DNA from: Oceanospirillaceae bacterium
GTDB lineage: Bacteria > Pseudomonadota > Gammaproteobacteria > Pseudomonadales > Litoribrevibacteraceae
Direction: 5' to 3'
NCBI GenBank assembly: GCA_015665455.1
Contig: JADFAD010000002.1
Location: 124,001-188,000, forward strand
Length of the DNA stretch: 64,000 nucleotides
The notes below the pieces were generated by a model that had not been told where the DNA came from, did not search any database, and saw nothing but the letters and a program-made list of their open reading frames with translations. A program made the translations under genes and the position numbers. Below are positions 1-10,802 of this stretch, one piece after another; position 1 is the stretch's first letter, and every line of letters starts with the position of its first letter.

Positions 1-1
1 A

Positions 2-109
2 CAAGAACAGGCAGAAATTAAGCAAAACTCCGAGCAGCTGGAAGCTGATTGGCTGGAGCAACAGGAATTGTTGGAGCAGCAAGAACAACAATTGCGGCAG
101 AGCGACTAA
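2..109 (+). CDS. 3' end of a Gln/Glu-rich protein (partial)
   Basis: An open frame enters from the left edge and ends at TAA 107-109, giving 35 residues. They are almost all Gln, Glu and Leu with heptad-like spacing, so this tail is probably a coiled coil or charged extension. The start and the functional domain lie outside the window, so no function can be assigned. Confidence 0.6.
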   Translation, partial: QEQAEIKQNSEQLEADWLEQQELLEQQEQQLRQSD

Positions 110-258
110 GAGGTATCTGCAGCACTAAATAAAAATTAAGTTACCGCGTGTCACGTGAAGGTCATGGGACTGACGCAAAAAACGAGCAGTATAAAAATGG
201 GGGAAGCCCCATTCATGTAGATGAGCTTGAGCGGTACAACTAAATAGTGCAGATAACT

Positions 259-675
259 ATGAATGACAATAACTATGAACAACAGTGGTATACAAAAACG
301 GCAACAACCAAGCTTAAGAAGCTACTATGGTCGACCAATCTTCTAATATTAATTGTATTCGTAACAGCTCAGCTGTTCTCAAACCTAGCAGCAGCGGATG
401 CTAATAAGCATTATGCCATAGATGATGACAACATCAGCGACGAGTATTGGTCTTCAACCCTTCCCAAGCGTGTCACCAAATTTTATGAAACGACGTTGCC
501 CAACTTTTTTGGCACAGAAGACAACACAAAAGACCCTTCTGTTTCGATATCAATACAGCATATGGATGAGACTCACCCTGCGTTAAGCGACGATGAAAAG
601 CAAGAAATCATAAAACCTTTTGAAGGCGATCCTCTGGATCGTAAAGCTATCGTCATTGAAGTACCGTTAAACTAA
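259..675 (+). CDS. Hypothetical membrane-anchored protein
   Basis: A 138-residue protein I do not recognise. Residues about 20-45 hold a Lys-rich stretch followed by a hydrophobic segment ending in LAAADA, which reads as a signal anchor or a late signal peptide; the rest is polar, acidic and probably periplasmic. An in-frame GTG at 247 would add four residues; ATG 259 is preferred, although neither has a clear Shine-Dalgarno sequence. It is convergent with elbB. No paralogue is seen in the window and no function is proposed. Confidence 0.55.
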   Translation: MNDNNYEQQWYTKTATTKLKKLLWSTNLLILIVFVTAQLFSNLAAADANKHYAIDDDNISDEYWSSTLPKRVTKFYETTLPNFFGTEDNTKDPSVSISIQHMDETHPALSDDEKQEIIKPFEGDPLDRKAIVIEVPLN

Positions 676-716
676 TCGACCTCTCAAAACAGAAATCAAT
701 AAAGGGCTACAACCGA

Positions 717-749
717 TTGCCTGAATAACAACATCCACGCTTCAGGCAA
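717..749. terminator. Hairpin between convergent genes
   Basis: A perfect 9-bp inverted repeat (TTGCCTGAA / TTCAGGCAA) with a 15-nt loop lies between the ends of the unknown gene and elbB. It lacks a clear T-tract on either strand, so termination is only inferred from position. Confidence 0.35.
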
Positions 750-761
750 CCCAGCCCAAAA

Positions 762-1421
762 CTATTTTTTAATCATTCCTAAGACTTTATCAACCAGTGT
801 GAACACACCTCGTGACGCTTCATTAATGCCTGTTGCTAACATATAAGCAGGCGTAGTGACGAGCTTATTGGCTTCATCAATGCACACATCATCCACACCT
901 CGATCTTGATGCTCTCCCCCCATGGTTTTGATTTCTTCTGACACATTAGGATCAGTGCCAATAGTGCAGACCGCACCGCCTCCAAAGATTTGAGGAACCA
1001 TCACAGGCGCTATGCACATCAAGCCCGCAGGCTTTTCCGCCTGATGGAACGATTGAATAAAAGACAACACGTCTTTACGCACACTCATGTCTGAGCCCTT
1101 TACGGCAAAGTCACACAAATTCTTTGCCGCACCAAACCCGCCAGGAACAATGACTGCGTCGAAATCATCCACATTCACCGTTGCTAAATCCGCAATATCA
1201 CCACGCGCTAATCGTGAAGCTTCGACCATAATGTTACGAGCTTCACTCATTTCTTCGCCGTTCGTATGATTAATCACGTGCATCATATCGCCATTGGGAG
1301 CCACGCACTGATATTCCGCACCGCTTTGATCTAGGCGTAACAGAGTTAATACCGCCTCATAAATTTCTGATCCGTCGTATACACCACATCCAGACAGAAG
1401 AACCGCTACTTTCTTAGCCAT
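762..1421 (-). CDS. elbB: Isoprenoid biosynthesis glyoxalase ElbB (DJ-1/PfpI-like)
   Basis: A 219-residue cytoplasmic protein of the DJ-1/PfpI superfamily, matching ElbB (also called YhbL). It starts MAKKVAVLLSGCGVYDG and has the PGGFGAAKNL loop and the nucleophile-elbow-like GLMCIAPVM with its Cys, all as in the family. The E. coli protein was linked to isoprenoid synthesis genetically and has glyoxalase-type activity; its physiological substrate is not firmly known. ATG 1421 was chosen over the ATG nine codons upstream because it has AAAGGA before it and restores the usual length. It diverges from hemB. Confidence 0.93.
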   Translation of the reverse strand: MAKKVAVLLSGCGVYDGSEIYEAVLTLLRLDQSGAEYQCVAPNGDMMHVINHTNGEEMSEARNIMVEASRLARGDIADLATVNVDDFDAVIVPGGFGAAKNLCDFAVKGSDMSVRKDVLSFIQSFHQAEKPAGLMCIAPVMVPQIFGGGAVCTIGTDPNVSEEIKTMGGEHQDRGVDDVCIDEANKLVTTPAYMLATGINEASRGVFTLVDKVLGMIKK

Positions 1422-1616
1422 TAAGTTATTTTCCTTTGACTCGTTCATTGTAAAACTACATCAAGTAAGCTCTATACACGTCTTCTTCTAAAACCGCAAA
1501 ATAGGAAGAACAGTATTGAGTTAAAACAAAGCACTTTCGTGGTAAAGTTTCATAATAGTTAAACATACATCAGTTACTTTAAATTTTTAATCCTGAAATC
1601 CAGTAAGAAAAGTATT

Positions 1617-2699
<1,083 letters not shown>

Positions 2700-2780
2700 A
2701 GTCACAATAACTCAGTTAACAACCCGTAATTCCGATGCATTTTTATAATGCATCTAGGATCTTTAAGCAGTAGGTAAGCA

Positions 2781-4889
2781 ATGACGGAACATACTAAAGA
2801 CGACCAACCCGCAGTGATTGATTTAGAAAACCCTGAGTTATATATCAATCGTGAATTGAGCCAAATTAAGTTCAATGAGCGCGTACTCCATCAAGCACTG
2901 GACGAGCGCCACCCGTTACTGCAACGTCTTTTGTTTACCTGCATATTCAGCTCAAACACAGATGAGTTCTTTGAAATTCGTGTCGCTGAATTAAAACGTC
3001 AAATTGAATTTGGCCAAGAAAAAGTACACGCGGACGGCTTATCACCAACCAAAGTATTAAAACTGATCAGTGACAACTACCACCCCTTGGTTGAACGCCA
3101 ATACCAGATATTTAATGACATTATTCTGCCGGAATTAAGAAAAAGAGACGTTTTATTTCTTAGGCGAGAAGAATGGAGTGAAGCGCAAACAGAATGGATT
3201 GCCAATTTTTTCAATGAAAGCGTCATGCCAGTGATGAGTCCTTTAGGGCTCGATCCTTCGCATCCGTTCCCAAGGCTCGTGAATAAAACGCTGAACTTTA
3301 TTGTAGAGCTCGATGGTAAAGACGCCTTTGGCCGTGAAACGGGTTTGGCTATTCTCCCAGCACCAAGATCCTTACCCAGAGTAGTTCGTTTACCCGATGA
3401 GCTGTGTGAAAACGGCGGCGACAACCTTGTTTTTCTCTCGTCTATTATTCACGCTCATGCGGCGGATCTTTTCCCTGGCATGACCATTGACGGTTGTTAT
3501 CAGTTCCGAATTACTCGAAATGCTGATTTGGAAATTGATGAAAACGAAGAAGATTTGGCCAATGCACTTCGTAGTGAGCTGTTGTCACGCCGTTACGGTG
3601 ACGCAGTGCGCTTAGAGGTCGCAACAAACTGCCCTGATGAGCTGGTTGACGAGCTGCTGAAACGATTCAATTTAACGGAAGATGACCTATATCGAGTTGA
3701 TGGCCCTGTTAATTTATCAAGGTTAATGCAAACGCTAAGCTTGGTGAAACGCCCTGAACTTCATTACGAAAACTTCACGCCAAGTCTATCCAAGGCGTTG
3801 AAGCAATCCGTTAAGAACAATATCTTCGATGAGATCAGAAAAGCGGATCGAATTCTTCATCATCCATTTGAATCCTTTACACCCGTGATCAATCTACTCA
3901 TGGCGGCCGCTAAAGATCCGAACGTAATTGCCATCAAGCAAACGCTTTATCGCACGGGTGAAAATTCAGACATTGTAAAAGCGCTGTGTGAAGCGGCACG
4001 AAACGGAAAAGAAGTTACCGCAGTTATCGAATTACGTGCTCGATTTGATGAAGAAGACAACATTAATCTAGCCAGTTTGCTTCAAGAAGCAGGGGCCTTG
4101 GTCACTTACGGCGTTGTTGGACATAAAACGCATGCTAAGATGATGCTTATTCTTCGTCGTGAAAACCAGCACCTTAAGCGTTACGCTCACCTTGGAACTG
4201 GCAATTACCACTCTGGTACAGCAAAACTCTATACGGATTACGGCTACCTCACGGCAAACGATGAAATAACCTACGATACGCATAGAATTTTCCAACAGCT
4301 GACAGGCATGGGAAAGATCCAAAAAACCAAAAAATTGCTCCATGCGCCATTTACGCTGCATAAAGGAATGATTGAGCTGATCAATCACGAAGCCAAGAAT
4401 GCAGAGCAGGGGCTCCCTGCAAAGATCATTGTTAAATGTAATGGCATAACTGAGCCAAAAATCATTAAAGCGCTCTATAAGGCATCTCAAGCAGGCGTGA
4501 AAATTCATTTAATCATCCGCAGTATGTGTTCTTTACGGCCTGGAATCCCTGGGGTTTCTGAGAACATTACAGTTCGATCTGTCATAGGTCGATTTCTTGA
4601 ACATACCCGTGTCTATTATTTTGAAAACAATGGTCACCCCAAAGTTTATGGTGCCAGTGCTGACTGGATGGAACGCAACTTAATCAATCGAGTTGAAAGC
4701 TGCTTCCCAATCGAACCATCGAAGCTCAAGAAACGAATAATTGATGAATTAGACCTGTATCTTCAAGATAACTGCCAGAGCTGGGAACTGGATACAGACG
4801 GAAACTACACGCTGAATACGCCGGCTGAAGATCAAGAAGAAGTTTCTGCCCAGTCTCACTTATTAACAAATCTTGCATTAAGCTCGTAA
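2781..4889 (+). CDS. ppk: Polyphosphate kinase 1
   Basis: Transfers the gamma-phosphate of ATP reversibly onto a polyphosphate chain. The full-length 702-residue protein has the N-terminal domain ([20 protein letters not shown]), the head domain, and the two phospholipase-D-like C-terminal domains. The phosphoacceptor histidine is H451 in [12 protein letters not shown]. It is convergent with ppx, the gene for the enzyme that degrades the same polymer, and the two share a terminator. This tail-to-tail arrangement is also familiar from Pseudomonas. Confidence 0.98.
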   Translation: MTEHTKDDQPAVIDLENPELYINRELSQIKFNERVLHQALDERHPLLQRLLFTCIFSSNTDEFFEIRVAELKRQIEFGQEKVHADGLSPTKVLKLISDNYHPLVERQYQIFNDIILPELRKRDVLFLRREEWSEAQTEWIANFFNESVMPVMSPLGLDPSHPFPRLVNKTLNFIVELDGKDAFGRETGLAILPAPRSLPRVVRLPDELCENGGDNLVFLSSIIHAHAADLFPGMTIDGCYQFRITRNADLEIDENEEDLANALRSELLSRRYGDAVRLEVATNCPDELVDELLKRFNLTEDDLYRVDGPVNLSRLMQTLSLVKRPELHYENFTPSLSKALKQSVKNNIFDEIRKADRILHHPFESFTPVINLLMAAAKDPNVIAIKQTLYRTGENSDIVKALCEAARNGKEVTAVIELRARFDEEDNINLASLLQEAGALVTYGVVGHKTHAKMMLILRRENQHLKRYAHLGTGNYHSGTAKLYTDYGYLTANDEITYDTHRIFQQLTGMGKIQKTKKLLHAPFTLHKGMIELINHEAKNAEQGLPAKIIVKCNGITEPKIIKALYKASQAGVKIHLIIRSMCSLRPGIPGVSENITVRSVIGRFLEHTRVYYFENNGHPKVYGASADWMERNLINRVESCFPIEPSKLKKRIIDELDLYLQDNCQSWELDTDGNYTLNTPAEDQEEVSAQSHLLTNLALSS

Positions 4890-4910
4890 CGCTCCAAGTA
4901 ATGAGTGAAC

Positions 4911-4950
4911 AAAAAAGCCCCGCTCCACTGATAATGGAAAGGGGCTTTTT
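4911..4950. terminator. Bidirectional intrinsic terminator, ppk/ppx
   Basis: AAAAAAGCCCC and GGGGCTTTTT form a stem with flanking A- and T-runs, so it can end transcription in both directions between the convergent ppk and ppx genes. Confidence 0.85.
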
Positions 4951-5011
4951 ACAAACACAGCTTTAGTAGTCTAGTGACGCGATGAAATATGGAGCAATCT
5001 AGCTTTCAAGA

Positions 5012-6514
5012 TCACTCTTCTTCATTCAAAATTTCACCCTGAAAACCCACCTTCGGCCACAAAGACATTTCCTCCCTAAGCATTTCCAAAGCCAATGGAT
5101 AATTCTCAGGCCAAGCATCCAAAAACGACATCTGCAACATCCCCTTGCTCAAAGATACTTTTACATCGGGCGGAGACGGCATAAAACGAGGGGCACATAA
5201 AATCACAGACAAACGCAACAAGAACATAAGCTTCTTTAACTGCATGGTGCGAGAGGGAGGGAAGTTGTCCAATTCCTGTAGCGCAATCTTTCTTCGGTGT
5301 AACCGCACCAAAATGGCCAGTTCACGCTGCTCATTCGTTGAAAAGCCCGCTAAGTCCGACTGCTCAATTAAATACGCGCCATGCTTATGAAACTGACTGT
5401 GTGCAATACAACGGCCCACCTCATGAAGACAGGCAGACCAATTTAATAACTCTCGGTCACGCGGTAGAAGATTCCACTCTTGCTGCAACTGATCAAACAA
5501 ACTCACTGCGGTTTGTTCACACACAACGGCCTGTTCTTGAGGAACATGAAACCGCTCCATTAAAGCCAATACCGTTCGCTCTCGGACATCTTCGTGGCTC
5601 AAACGGCCTAGCACATCGTATAAAACACCTTCTCGTAACGCCCCATCAGAATACGCCATTTCATCAATGCCTAACGCATCAAATAGTGCGATCAAAATAG
5701 CGACACCGGAAGGGAAGACACTTTTACGCTCAGGCTTTAATCCTTCAATGTCCAATTCATCCACATGATCATAAGATAAGATCAAGCCTTTGAGACGGCC
5801 TAATGCATCACGAGTAATACCGGATTCAGTCCAACCACGAGCAACCAAAACACGCTCAATATTACGAATCGTACCAGATGAACCGACCACTTCCTGCCAA
5901 CCCCGAGCCAAATACTGATCTCGAATACTTTGCAGCTCCATTCGCGCAGATAAAACCGCTCGATCAAAATACTTTCGTTTAATTTTTCCTGATTCAAAAT
6001 AACGGGTTCGATAAGAAACACAGCCCATGTGAAGGCTTTCCATTTCTTGGGGCTCAAATTGCTGACCGATAATAAACTCGGTACTTCCCCCCCCAATATC
6101 AACAATCAGTCGAGAATCACCATCATCCGAGAGGGTGTGCGATACTCCTAAGTAAATCAGGCGAGCCTCTTCTCGGCCTGCAATGACTTCAACACTGCAA
6201 CCCAGAATGCGTTCTGCTCTACGAATAAAGTCCTTACGATTTCGCGCTACCCTCAGTGCATTCGTCCCAACAACACGTATGCGATCAATAGGAACCGTTT
6301 GTAAACGTTCAGAAAAACGCTCAAGACATGCCAAACCACGCAGAATTGCGTCTTCGCTTAACTTTTTATCAGGGCCGATACCTGCTGCCAGCTGTACTTT
6401 TTCACCCAGCTTTTCAACAACACGAATCTCACCTTGCTCTTCTCGAGCAACCACCAAATGGAAACTGTTTGAGCCTAAATCAATGGCCGCCAATGCGTTA
6501 ATATCGCAAGTCAT
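5012..6514 (-). CDS. ppx: Exopolyphosphatase
   Basis: A processive enzyme that removes terminal phosphates from polyphosphate; the family also includes pppGpp phosphohydrolases. The 500-residue protein has the ASKHA phosphate-1 loop at residues 12-19 (DLGSNSFH), phosphate-2 IVDIGGGSTEFI, and the C-terminal HD-like region (WSACLHEVGRCIAHSQFHKH). The length is normal for the Ppx/GppA family. It converges on ppk and diverges from trxA. Ppx is favoured over GppA because of the ppk neighbour. Confidence 0.95.
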   Translation of the reverse strand: MTCDINALAAIDLGSNSFHLVVAREEQGEIRVVEKLGEKVQLAAGIGPDKKLSEDAILRGLACLERFSERLQTVPIDRIRVVGTNALRVARNRKDFIRRAERILGCSVEVIAGREEARLIYLGVSHTLSDDGDSRLIVDIGGGSTEFIIGQQFEPQEMESLHMGCVSYRTRYFESGKIKRKYFDRAVLSARMELQSIRDQYLARGWQEVVGSSGTIRNIERVLVARGWTESGITRDALGRLKGLILSYDHVDELDIEGLKPERKSVFPSGVAILIALFDALGIDEMAYSDGALREGVLYDVLGRLSHEDVRERTVLALMERFHVPQEQAVVCEQTAVSLFDQLQQEWNLLPRDRELLNWSACLHEVGRCIAHSQFHKHGAYLIEQSDLAGFSTNEQRELAILVRLHRRKIALQELDNFPPSRTMQLKKLMFLLRLSVILCAPRFMPSPPDVKVSLSKGMLQMSFLDAWPENYPLALEMLREEMSLWPKVGFQGEILNEEE

Positions 6515-6742
6515 AAGTTCTCTTTCTTCGTTAAAGACTTGTAATTCATCTCTGCGCCCATATAGTACAGAGAATCAAATGAACACTTTGTGGACGTTAT
6601 CATGCCATCTTTTATGTCAATCTGCAGCCGTCCACGCTATCTAGCTATTGAGCCAACGCAAGGAACTTAATGGTTAGTTACGGTACCAATAAGAACAATT
6701 TAATTTATAAACCCTCTCAAAAACTAAATTAGGACCAACCTC

Positions 6743-7069
6743 ATGAGCGAGAATATTATAAGCGTAACGGATGATACTTTTGAGACAGAAGTATTAAAAA
6801 GCGATGTCCCTGTAATCGTAGACTATTGGGCTCCGTGGTGTGGCCCTTGTAAAATGATTGCGCCGATTTTGGAAGAAATCGCTAAAGATTACGGAGATAA
6901 GCTTAAGATCTGTAAACTGAACATTGATGAGAATGAAGCAACACCACCTAAATACAATATTCGTGGTATTCCAACACTAATGATCTTCAAAGGCGGCAGC
7001 GTTGAAGCAACTAAAGTAGGCGCATTGTCAAAGTCTCAACTGACGGCATTCATCGAAAGTACAGTATAG
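6743..7069 (+). CDS. trxA: Thioredoxin 1
   Basis: A general cytoplasmic dithiol-disulfide reductase, electron donor to ribonucleotide reductase and other enzymes. It has 108 residues, the canonical active site WCGPC (Cys33, Cys36) and the cis-Pro loop RGIPTLMIF. It sits immediately upstream of rho in the same orientation, as in many gammaproteobacteria. ATG 6743 is the first in-frame Met and gives the standard N-terminus. Confidence 0.97.
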   Translation: MSENIISVTDDTFETEVLKSDVPVIVDYWAPWCGPCKMIAPILEEIAKDYGDKLKICKLNIDENEATPPKYNIRGIPTLMIFKGGSVEATKVGALSKSQLTAFIESTV

Positions 7070-7091
7070 GCTCTATCGATTTTGTGATCTC

Positions 7092-7126
7092 AAAGTGGAG
7101 TCTGGCCTTGTCCTCACTCCACTTTT
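7092..7126 (+). terminator. Terminator-like hairpin after trxA
   Basis: Perfect 10-bp stem (AAAGTGGAGT / ACTCCACTTT) with a 14-nt loop followed by a short T-run, 22 bp after the trxA stop. It probably separates trxA from rho transcription. Confidence 0.6.
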
Positions 7127-7330
7127 CAACAAAATCGTGAACTAAATACCCTAATCCTAGAGTAATTGATCATTTTTTAGTAAATTTCTCTGGACTGCCG
7201 CCGAATATACTTCTATATTGAGTGGCAGATGATCTGAGGATATCTATGCATCCTCCTTTCCCATAACTAAACATCTGAAACCTATCTCAGTTAAATCTCA
7301 CTTATTCAAAATACTATTCACAGGAACTAC

Positions 7331-8590
7331 ATGAATCTTACCGATCTCAAGCAAAAGAGCATGCCTGAGCTCTTAGAAATCGCTTCTGAAATGGGACTCG
7401 ACAATCTAGCTAGATCCCGCAAACAGGACGTAATCTTCACAATTCTTAAACGACACGCGAAAAGCGGTGAAGATATCTATGGCGACGGCGTATTGGAAAT
7501 TCTGCAAGACGGCTTTGGCTTTTTAAGATCATCAGATAGTTCCTACTTAGCAGGCCCTGACGATATATACGTTTCTCCAAGTCAGATTCGCCGCTTTAAC
7601 CTGAGAAAAGGCGACAGCATTTCAGGAAAGATACGTCCACCTAAAGACGGTGAACGCTATTTTGCAATGCTTAAGGTTGATAAAATCAACTACGGCAAAC
7701 CAGAAAATGCTAAGAACAAAATTCTTTTCGAAAACCTCACTCCTTTATTCCCAGATGAAAGACTCAAACTAGAAGCAGGCAACGGCTCAACCGAAGATCT
7801 GTCTTCTCGTATTATTGATCTGACATCACCAATAGGGAAAGGTCAGCGAGGCTTGGTGGTTTCACCACCAAAAGCTGGTAAGACAGTAATGCTTCAAAAC
7901 ATTGCTCAGTCTATTACTCGTAACAACCCAGAATGCCACCTGATTGTTCTTCTTATTGATGAACGTCCGGAAGAAGTTACCGAAATGCAGCGTACTGTTC
8001 GCGGCGAAGTGGTAGCAAGTACTTTTGATGAGCCACCAGCACGTCACGTTCAAGTAGCAGAAATGGTACTTGAAAAGGCCAAGCGTCTAGTAGAACACAA
8101 ACAAGACGTAGTGATTCTTTTGGATTCCATTACTCGTCTAGCTCGAGCTTATAACACCATCGTGCCTTCATCCGGTAAAGTACTTACTGGTGGTGTAGAT
8201 GCACACGCACTTGAGCGCCCTAAGCGTTTCTTTGGTGCTGCTCGTAACGTCGAAGAAGGCGGTAGCTTAACCATCATCGCGACTGCGCTTGTGGATACAG
8301 GTTCTAAAATGGACGAAGTGATCTTTGAGGAATTCAAAGGCACAGGTAACATGGAAACGCATTTGGATCGTAAGATTGCAGAAAAACGTGTCTTCCCAGC
8401 CATTAATGTTCGTAAGTCAGGCACTCGACGCGAAGATCTTCTAACGTCTGAAGAAGAACTTCAGCGCATGTGGATTCTACGTAAGTTATTGCATGAAATG
8501 GAAGACGTTGCAGCCAGTGAATTCTTACTTGATAAGATCAAAGGCTTCAACACCAATGAAGAGTTCTTCATGTCAATGAAAGGTCGTTAA
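7331..8590 (+). CDS. rho: Transcription termination factor Rho
   Basis: A hexameric RNA-DNA helicase that ends transcription at Rho-dependent sites. It is exactly 419 residues, the E. coli length. Visible parts are the N-terminal Rho domain, the cold-shock-like RNA-binding domain with DGFGFLRS near residue 60, Walker [12 protein letters not shown] with K184, and [14 protein letters not shown] 260-bp leader separates it from trxA and holds two hairpins, compatible with the known autoregulation of rho, but the sequence alone does not prove attenuation. Confidence 0.98.
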   Translation: MNLTDLKQKSMPELLEIASEMGLDNLARSRKQDVIFTILKRHAKSGEDIYGDGVLEILQDGFGFLRSSDSSYLAGPDDIYVSPSQIRRFNLRKGDSISGKIRPPKDGERYFAMLKVDKINYGKPENAKNKILFENLTPLFPDERLKLEAGNGSTEDLSSRIIDLTSPIGKGQRGLVVSPPKAGKTVMLQNIAQSITRNNPECHLIVLLIDERPEEVTEMQRTVRGEVVASTFDEPPARHVQVAEMVLEKAKRLVEHKQDVVILLDSITRLARAYNTIVPSSGKVLTGGVDAHALERPKRFFGAARNVEEGGSLTIIATALVDTGSKMDEVIFEEFKGTGNMETHLDRKIAEKRVFPAINVRKSGTRREDLLTSEEELQRMWILRKLLHEMEDVAASEFLLDKIKGFNTNEEFFMSMKGR

Positions 8591-8611
8591 TCGCCCCTTT
8601 TATTGCGAATT

Positions 8612-8649
8612 AAAAAACCGCATAAGCTTCATGCCTATGCGGTTTTTTT
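8612..8649 (+). terminator. Intrinsic terminator of rho
   Basis: AAAAAACCGCATA pairs with TATGCGGTTTTTT around an 11-nt loop, with a strong T-run, 22 bp after the rho stop. Confidence 0.9.
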
Positions 8650-8753
8650 ATGTCTAGCACCCTCGCCACATCGCCAACTGTATCAATACACCTTGAGCAT
8701 TGGCCTCTAAAATCTAGTACTTATTTATCAGTTTTTCGGTAAACATTTGCTCA

Positions 8754-8796
8754 ACTGTTCTCTTTTGTATCATTATTGATCATTCACTGTTCTCTT
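8754..8796. promoter_or_regulatory. 11-bp direct repeats upstream of csgE
   Basis: ACTGTTCTCTT occurs at 8754-8764 and again at 8786-8796, 32 bp apart (about three helical turns), ending 41 bp before the csgE start. The second copy runs into TAATA. A related string CTGTCTCATAATA lies upstream of csgB. Direct repeats on one helix face suggest a regulator site, but no protein can be named. Confidence 0.35.
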
Positions 8797-8837
8797 AATA
8801 CAACAAAAATAAACAACCTTCCGCAGTAAAGGCGAAC

Positions 8838-9245
8838 ATGAAAGCCAAGACATTACTATTAACAAGCCTTCTGCTTGTTGCTAGTGCCGCATGGTCAGAT
8901 AACCCAGACGAAGACCTAATGACCGGCATGACCATTGATCATACCGTAAGCCGATTCGGCCATGAATTTTATCGTTATCTTGCCGACCATCGCAGAACGT
9001 ATTTTGCCCAAGCTAAGGAAAACCTGACCATTAAGGAACGTCCTTCCGCTCGATGGGGCAGTATTATTTGGGTCGAATCTTACAGCCAACAGGTTTATTA
9101 CAATCGAATTGGGGCAGGAGGCAATGACATTAAGTCCATTGCTGAAGCCGCTTCTGTTCACATCAATAAACGCCTTCAGCAACTGAAATTGGAACGATTA
9201 CTTCAAAAAAGTGATGACCTAGCAGAAGACGAAATACAACTATAA
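8838..9245 (+). CDS. csgE: Curli assembly factor CsgE
   Basis: A periplasmic specificity factor that caps the CsgG channel and directs curlin export. It has 135 residues: a signal peptide (about 1-20, ending AAWS), then the CsgE domain with the family pattern TVSRFGHEFYR, SIIWVESYSQQVYYNRIGAG and a C-terminal INKRLQQLKLERLLQ helix. It is the first gene of csgE-csgF-csgG, 26 bp before csgF. Family homology and operon context agree. Confidence 0.93.
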   Translation: MKAKTLLLTSLLLVASAAWSDNPDEDLMTGMTIDHTVSRFGHEFYRYLADHRRTYFAQAKENLTIKERPSARWGSIIWVESYSQQVYYNRIGAGGNDIKSIAEAASVHINKRLQQLKLERLLQKSDDLAEDEIQL

Positions 9246-9271
9246 ATACAAAAAATAATTAGGGGATAAAC

Positions 9272-9694
9272 ATGAAAAGAAATATTCGAAGAGACATTCT
9301 ATTCGTTACCACTTTACTCTCATTCAACACCATAACAACGTCAGGCGAGTTGGTCTATCAACCCATTAACCCAAATTTTGGCGGTAACCCCTTAAACGGT
9401 TCATACCTGCTTAATAGCGCTCAAGCACAAAATACCTACACTGATCCCGATGCAACAGGATCTGCATTCTCTCAACGATCGGCCCTTGATCGTTTTACTG
9501 ATTCATTAGAATCGCGATTACTCAATCAATTGTTAACCGATGTTGGGGACGGGAACGAAGGCACCTTAGTCACTGACGACTTTGTGGTCGACATTATCGA
9601 TGACAGCGGTAACTTATTTGTCCGCGTAGAAGACAAAGTCACAGGCGAAACCACCGAAATCCAAGTAAACGGATTGAATCCGGCTAACCCTTAA
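9272..9694 (+). CDS. csgF: Curli nucleation accessory protein CsgF
   Basis: A 140-residue exported protein that binds the CsgG pore and couples secretion to nucleation at the cell surface. After the signal peptide comes the diagnostic N-terminal segment LVYQPINPNFGGNPLNGS, which in the known complex inserts into the CsgG barrel. The C-terminal part is rich in Asp and Val (DDFVVDIIDDSGNLFVRV). The start ATG 9272 has AGGGG about 8 bases upstream. It lies between csgE and csgG. Confidence 0.95.
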   Translation: MKRNIRRDILFVTTLLSFNTITTSGELVYQPINPNFGGNPLNGSYLLNSAQAQNTYTDPDATGSAFSQRSALDRFTDSLESRLLNQLLTDVGDGNEGTLVTDDFVVDIIDDSGNLFVRVEDKVTGETTEIQVNGLNPANP

Positions 9695-9713
9695 ACAGTC
9701 CAAGGATAGGATT

Positions 9714-10556
9714 ATGAAACTGTTAGCAACAATCAAAAGATCTCTAGCCTTACTTCTACTGATCTCCCTATCAGGTTGTGCGGTAAAAGATGAGCTTGGA
9801 ATAAAGACAGCAGGCCTCACACCACGTTCGAATACATACTCCGATTTAATCGCCTTACCCAAGCCCAAAGGGAAGATAGTCACTGCTGTTTACAACTTTC
9901 GAGATCAAACAGGCCAATACAAACCCATTCCTTCAAGTAACTTTTCAACAGCAGTAACCCAAGGCGCCACGTCTTATTTAATCACGGCGCTTCGTGATTC
10001 CGGTTGGTTCATTCCGGTAGAAAGGGAAGGCTTACAAAACCTTTTAACCGAACGAAAAATCATCCGAGCCACCGAAAAAAATACAAACGATACCTTTGAG
10101 CTCCCTCCTTTAATGCCTGCAACCGTTGTGGTCGAAGGAGGTATTGTAGGCTACGACACGAATGTTAGGACAGGAGGCACTGGCGCTCGTTACTTAGGCA
10201 TTGGGGCCTCAGAACAATATCGGCAAGATCAAGTAACGATAAATTTAAGAATGATTAATACACGCTCCGGTGAGGTGCTGGATAGCATTATGACGACCAA
10301 AACCGTCTACTCGCAAGAAGTACAAACGGGTGTATTCAAATTTATAAAATTCAAAGAACTGCTAGAAATTGAAGCAGGAATGACCACAAACGAGCCTGTT
10401 CAGGTTTGTGTTATGTCGGCCATTGAATCAGCATTAATCCATTTAATTGCTAACGGTTTAAAAAATAATAACTGGCAATTAGCAAACCCATCGGAACTGG
10501 ATAACAAGACGCTAAAACGCTACTTCGACGCAGAATCCCCAATTATTAAAAGTTAA
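9714..10556 (+). CDS. csgG: Curli secretion channel lipoprotein CsgG
   Basis: A nonameric outer-membrane lipoprotein pore through which curlin subunits leave the cell. It has 280 residues; the lipobox LSGC puts the lipidated Cys at residue 22. Family landmarks include VTAVYNFRDQTGQYKPIPSSNFSTAVTQGA (read in parts around residues 55-85), GGIVGYDTNVRTGG and LGIGASEQYRQDQV. It follows csgF by 19 bp and is followed by a terminator, closing the csgEFG unit. Confidence 0.97.
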   Translation: MKLLATIKRSLALLLLISLSGCAVKDELGIKTAGLTPRSNTYSDLIALPKPKGKIVTAVYNFRDQTGQYKPIPSSNFSTAVTQGATSYLITALRDSGWFIPVEREGLQNLLTERKIIRATEKNTNDTFELPPLMPATVVVEGGIVGYDTNVRTGGTGARYLGIGASEQYRQDQVTINLRMINTRSGEVLDSIMTTKTVYSQEVQTGVFKFIKFKELLEIEAGMTTNEPVQVCVMSAIESALIHLIANGLKNNNWQLANPSELDNKTLKRYFDAESPIIKS

Positions 10557-10587
10557 GGCGAACACAAAAACCGTCACGATCCTTTTG

Positions 10588-10612
10588 AAAGCCCCGAATT
10601 TCGGGGCTTTTC
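10588..10612 (+). terminator. Terminator of csgEFG
   Basis: AAAGCCCCGA and TCGGGGCTTT form a 10-bp stem with a 3-nt loop, then TTC; 31 bp after the csgG stop. It separates csgEFG from csgBA. Confidence 0.85.
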
Positions 10613-10710
10613 TTATTGAGTAAATTATCCACAAGAGCTTGAGATATATCCCACGCAATCACAGGGTAGTCTCTCAAAAACAATAATCTTTTGGTACTTT
10701 CTACTTATAT

Positions 10711-10718
10711 CACCCTCG
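10711..10718. promoter_or_regulatory. CACCCTCG box upstream of csgB
   Basis: CACCCTCG here is also found at 8658-8665 upstream of csgE. Its complement CGAGGGTG resembles the start of the E. coli CsgD site GGGTGAGTTA. Only two occurrences support it, so this is a weak inference. Confidence 0.2.
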
Positions 10719-10802
10719 TAAAATCAACTGCATACTTTTCAACCAATAAGAAAACAGTCTGTCTCATAATAAGAACAATAAACAATAAAAGCGGTTGAAT
10801 TA

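Noticed and set aside
4068-4508. Minus-strand 146-codon frame inside ppk
   Set aside because: Antisense to the conserved catalytic region of ppk, with no start signals.
6183-6644. Plus-strand 153-codon frame opposite the ppx start
   Set aside because: Antisense to ppx, low-complexity Ser/Arg-rich translation and no family features.
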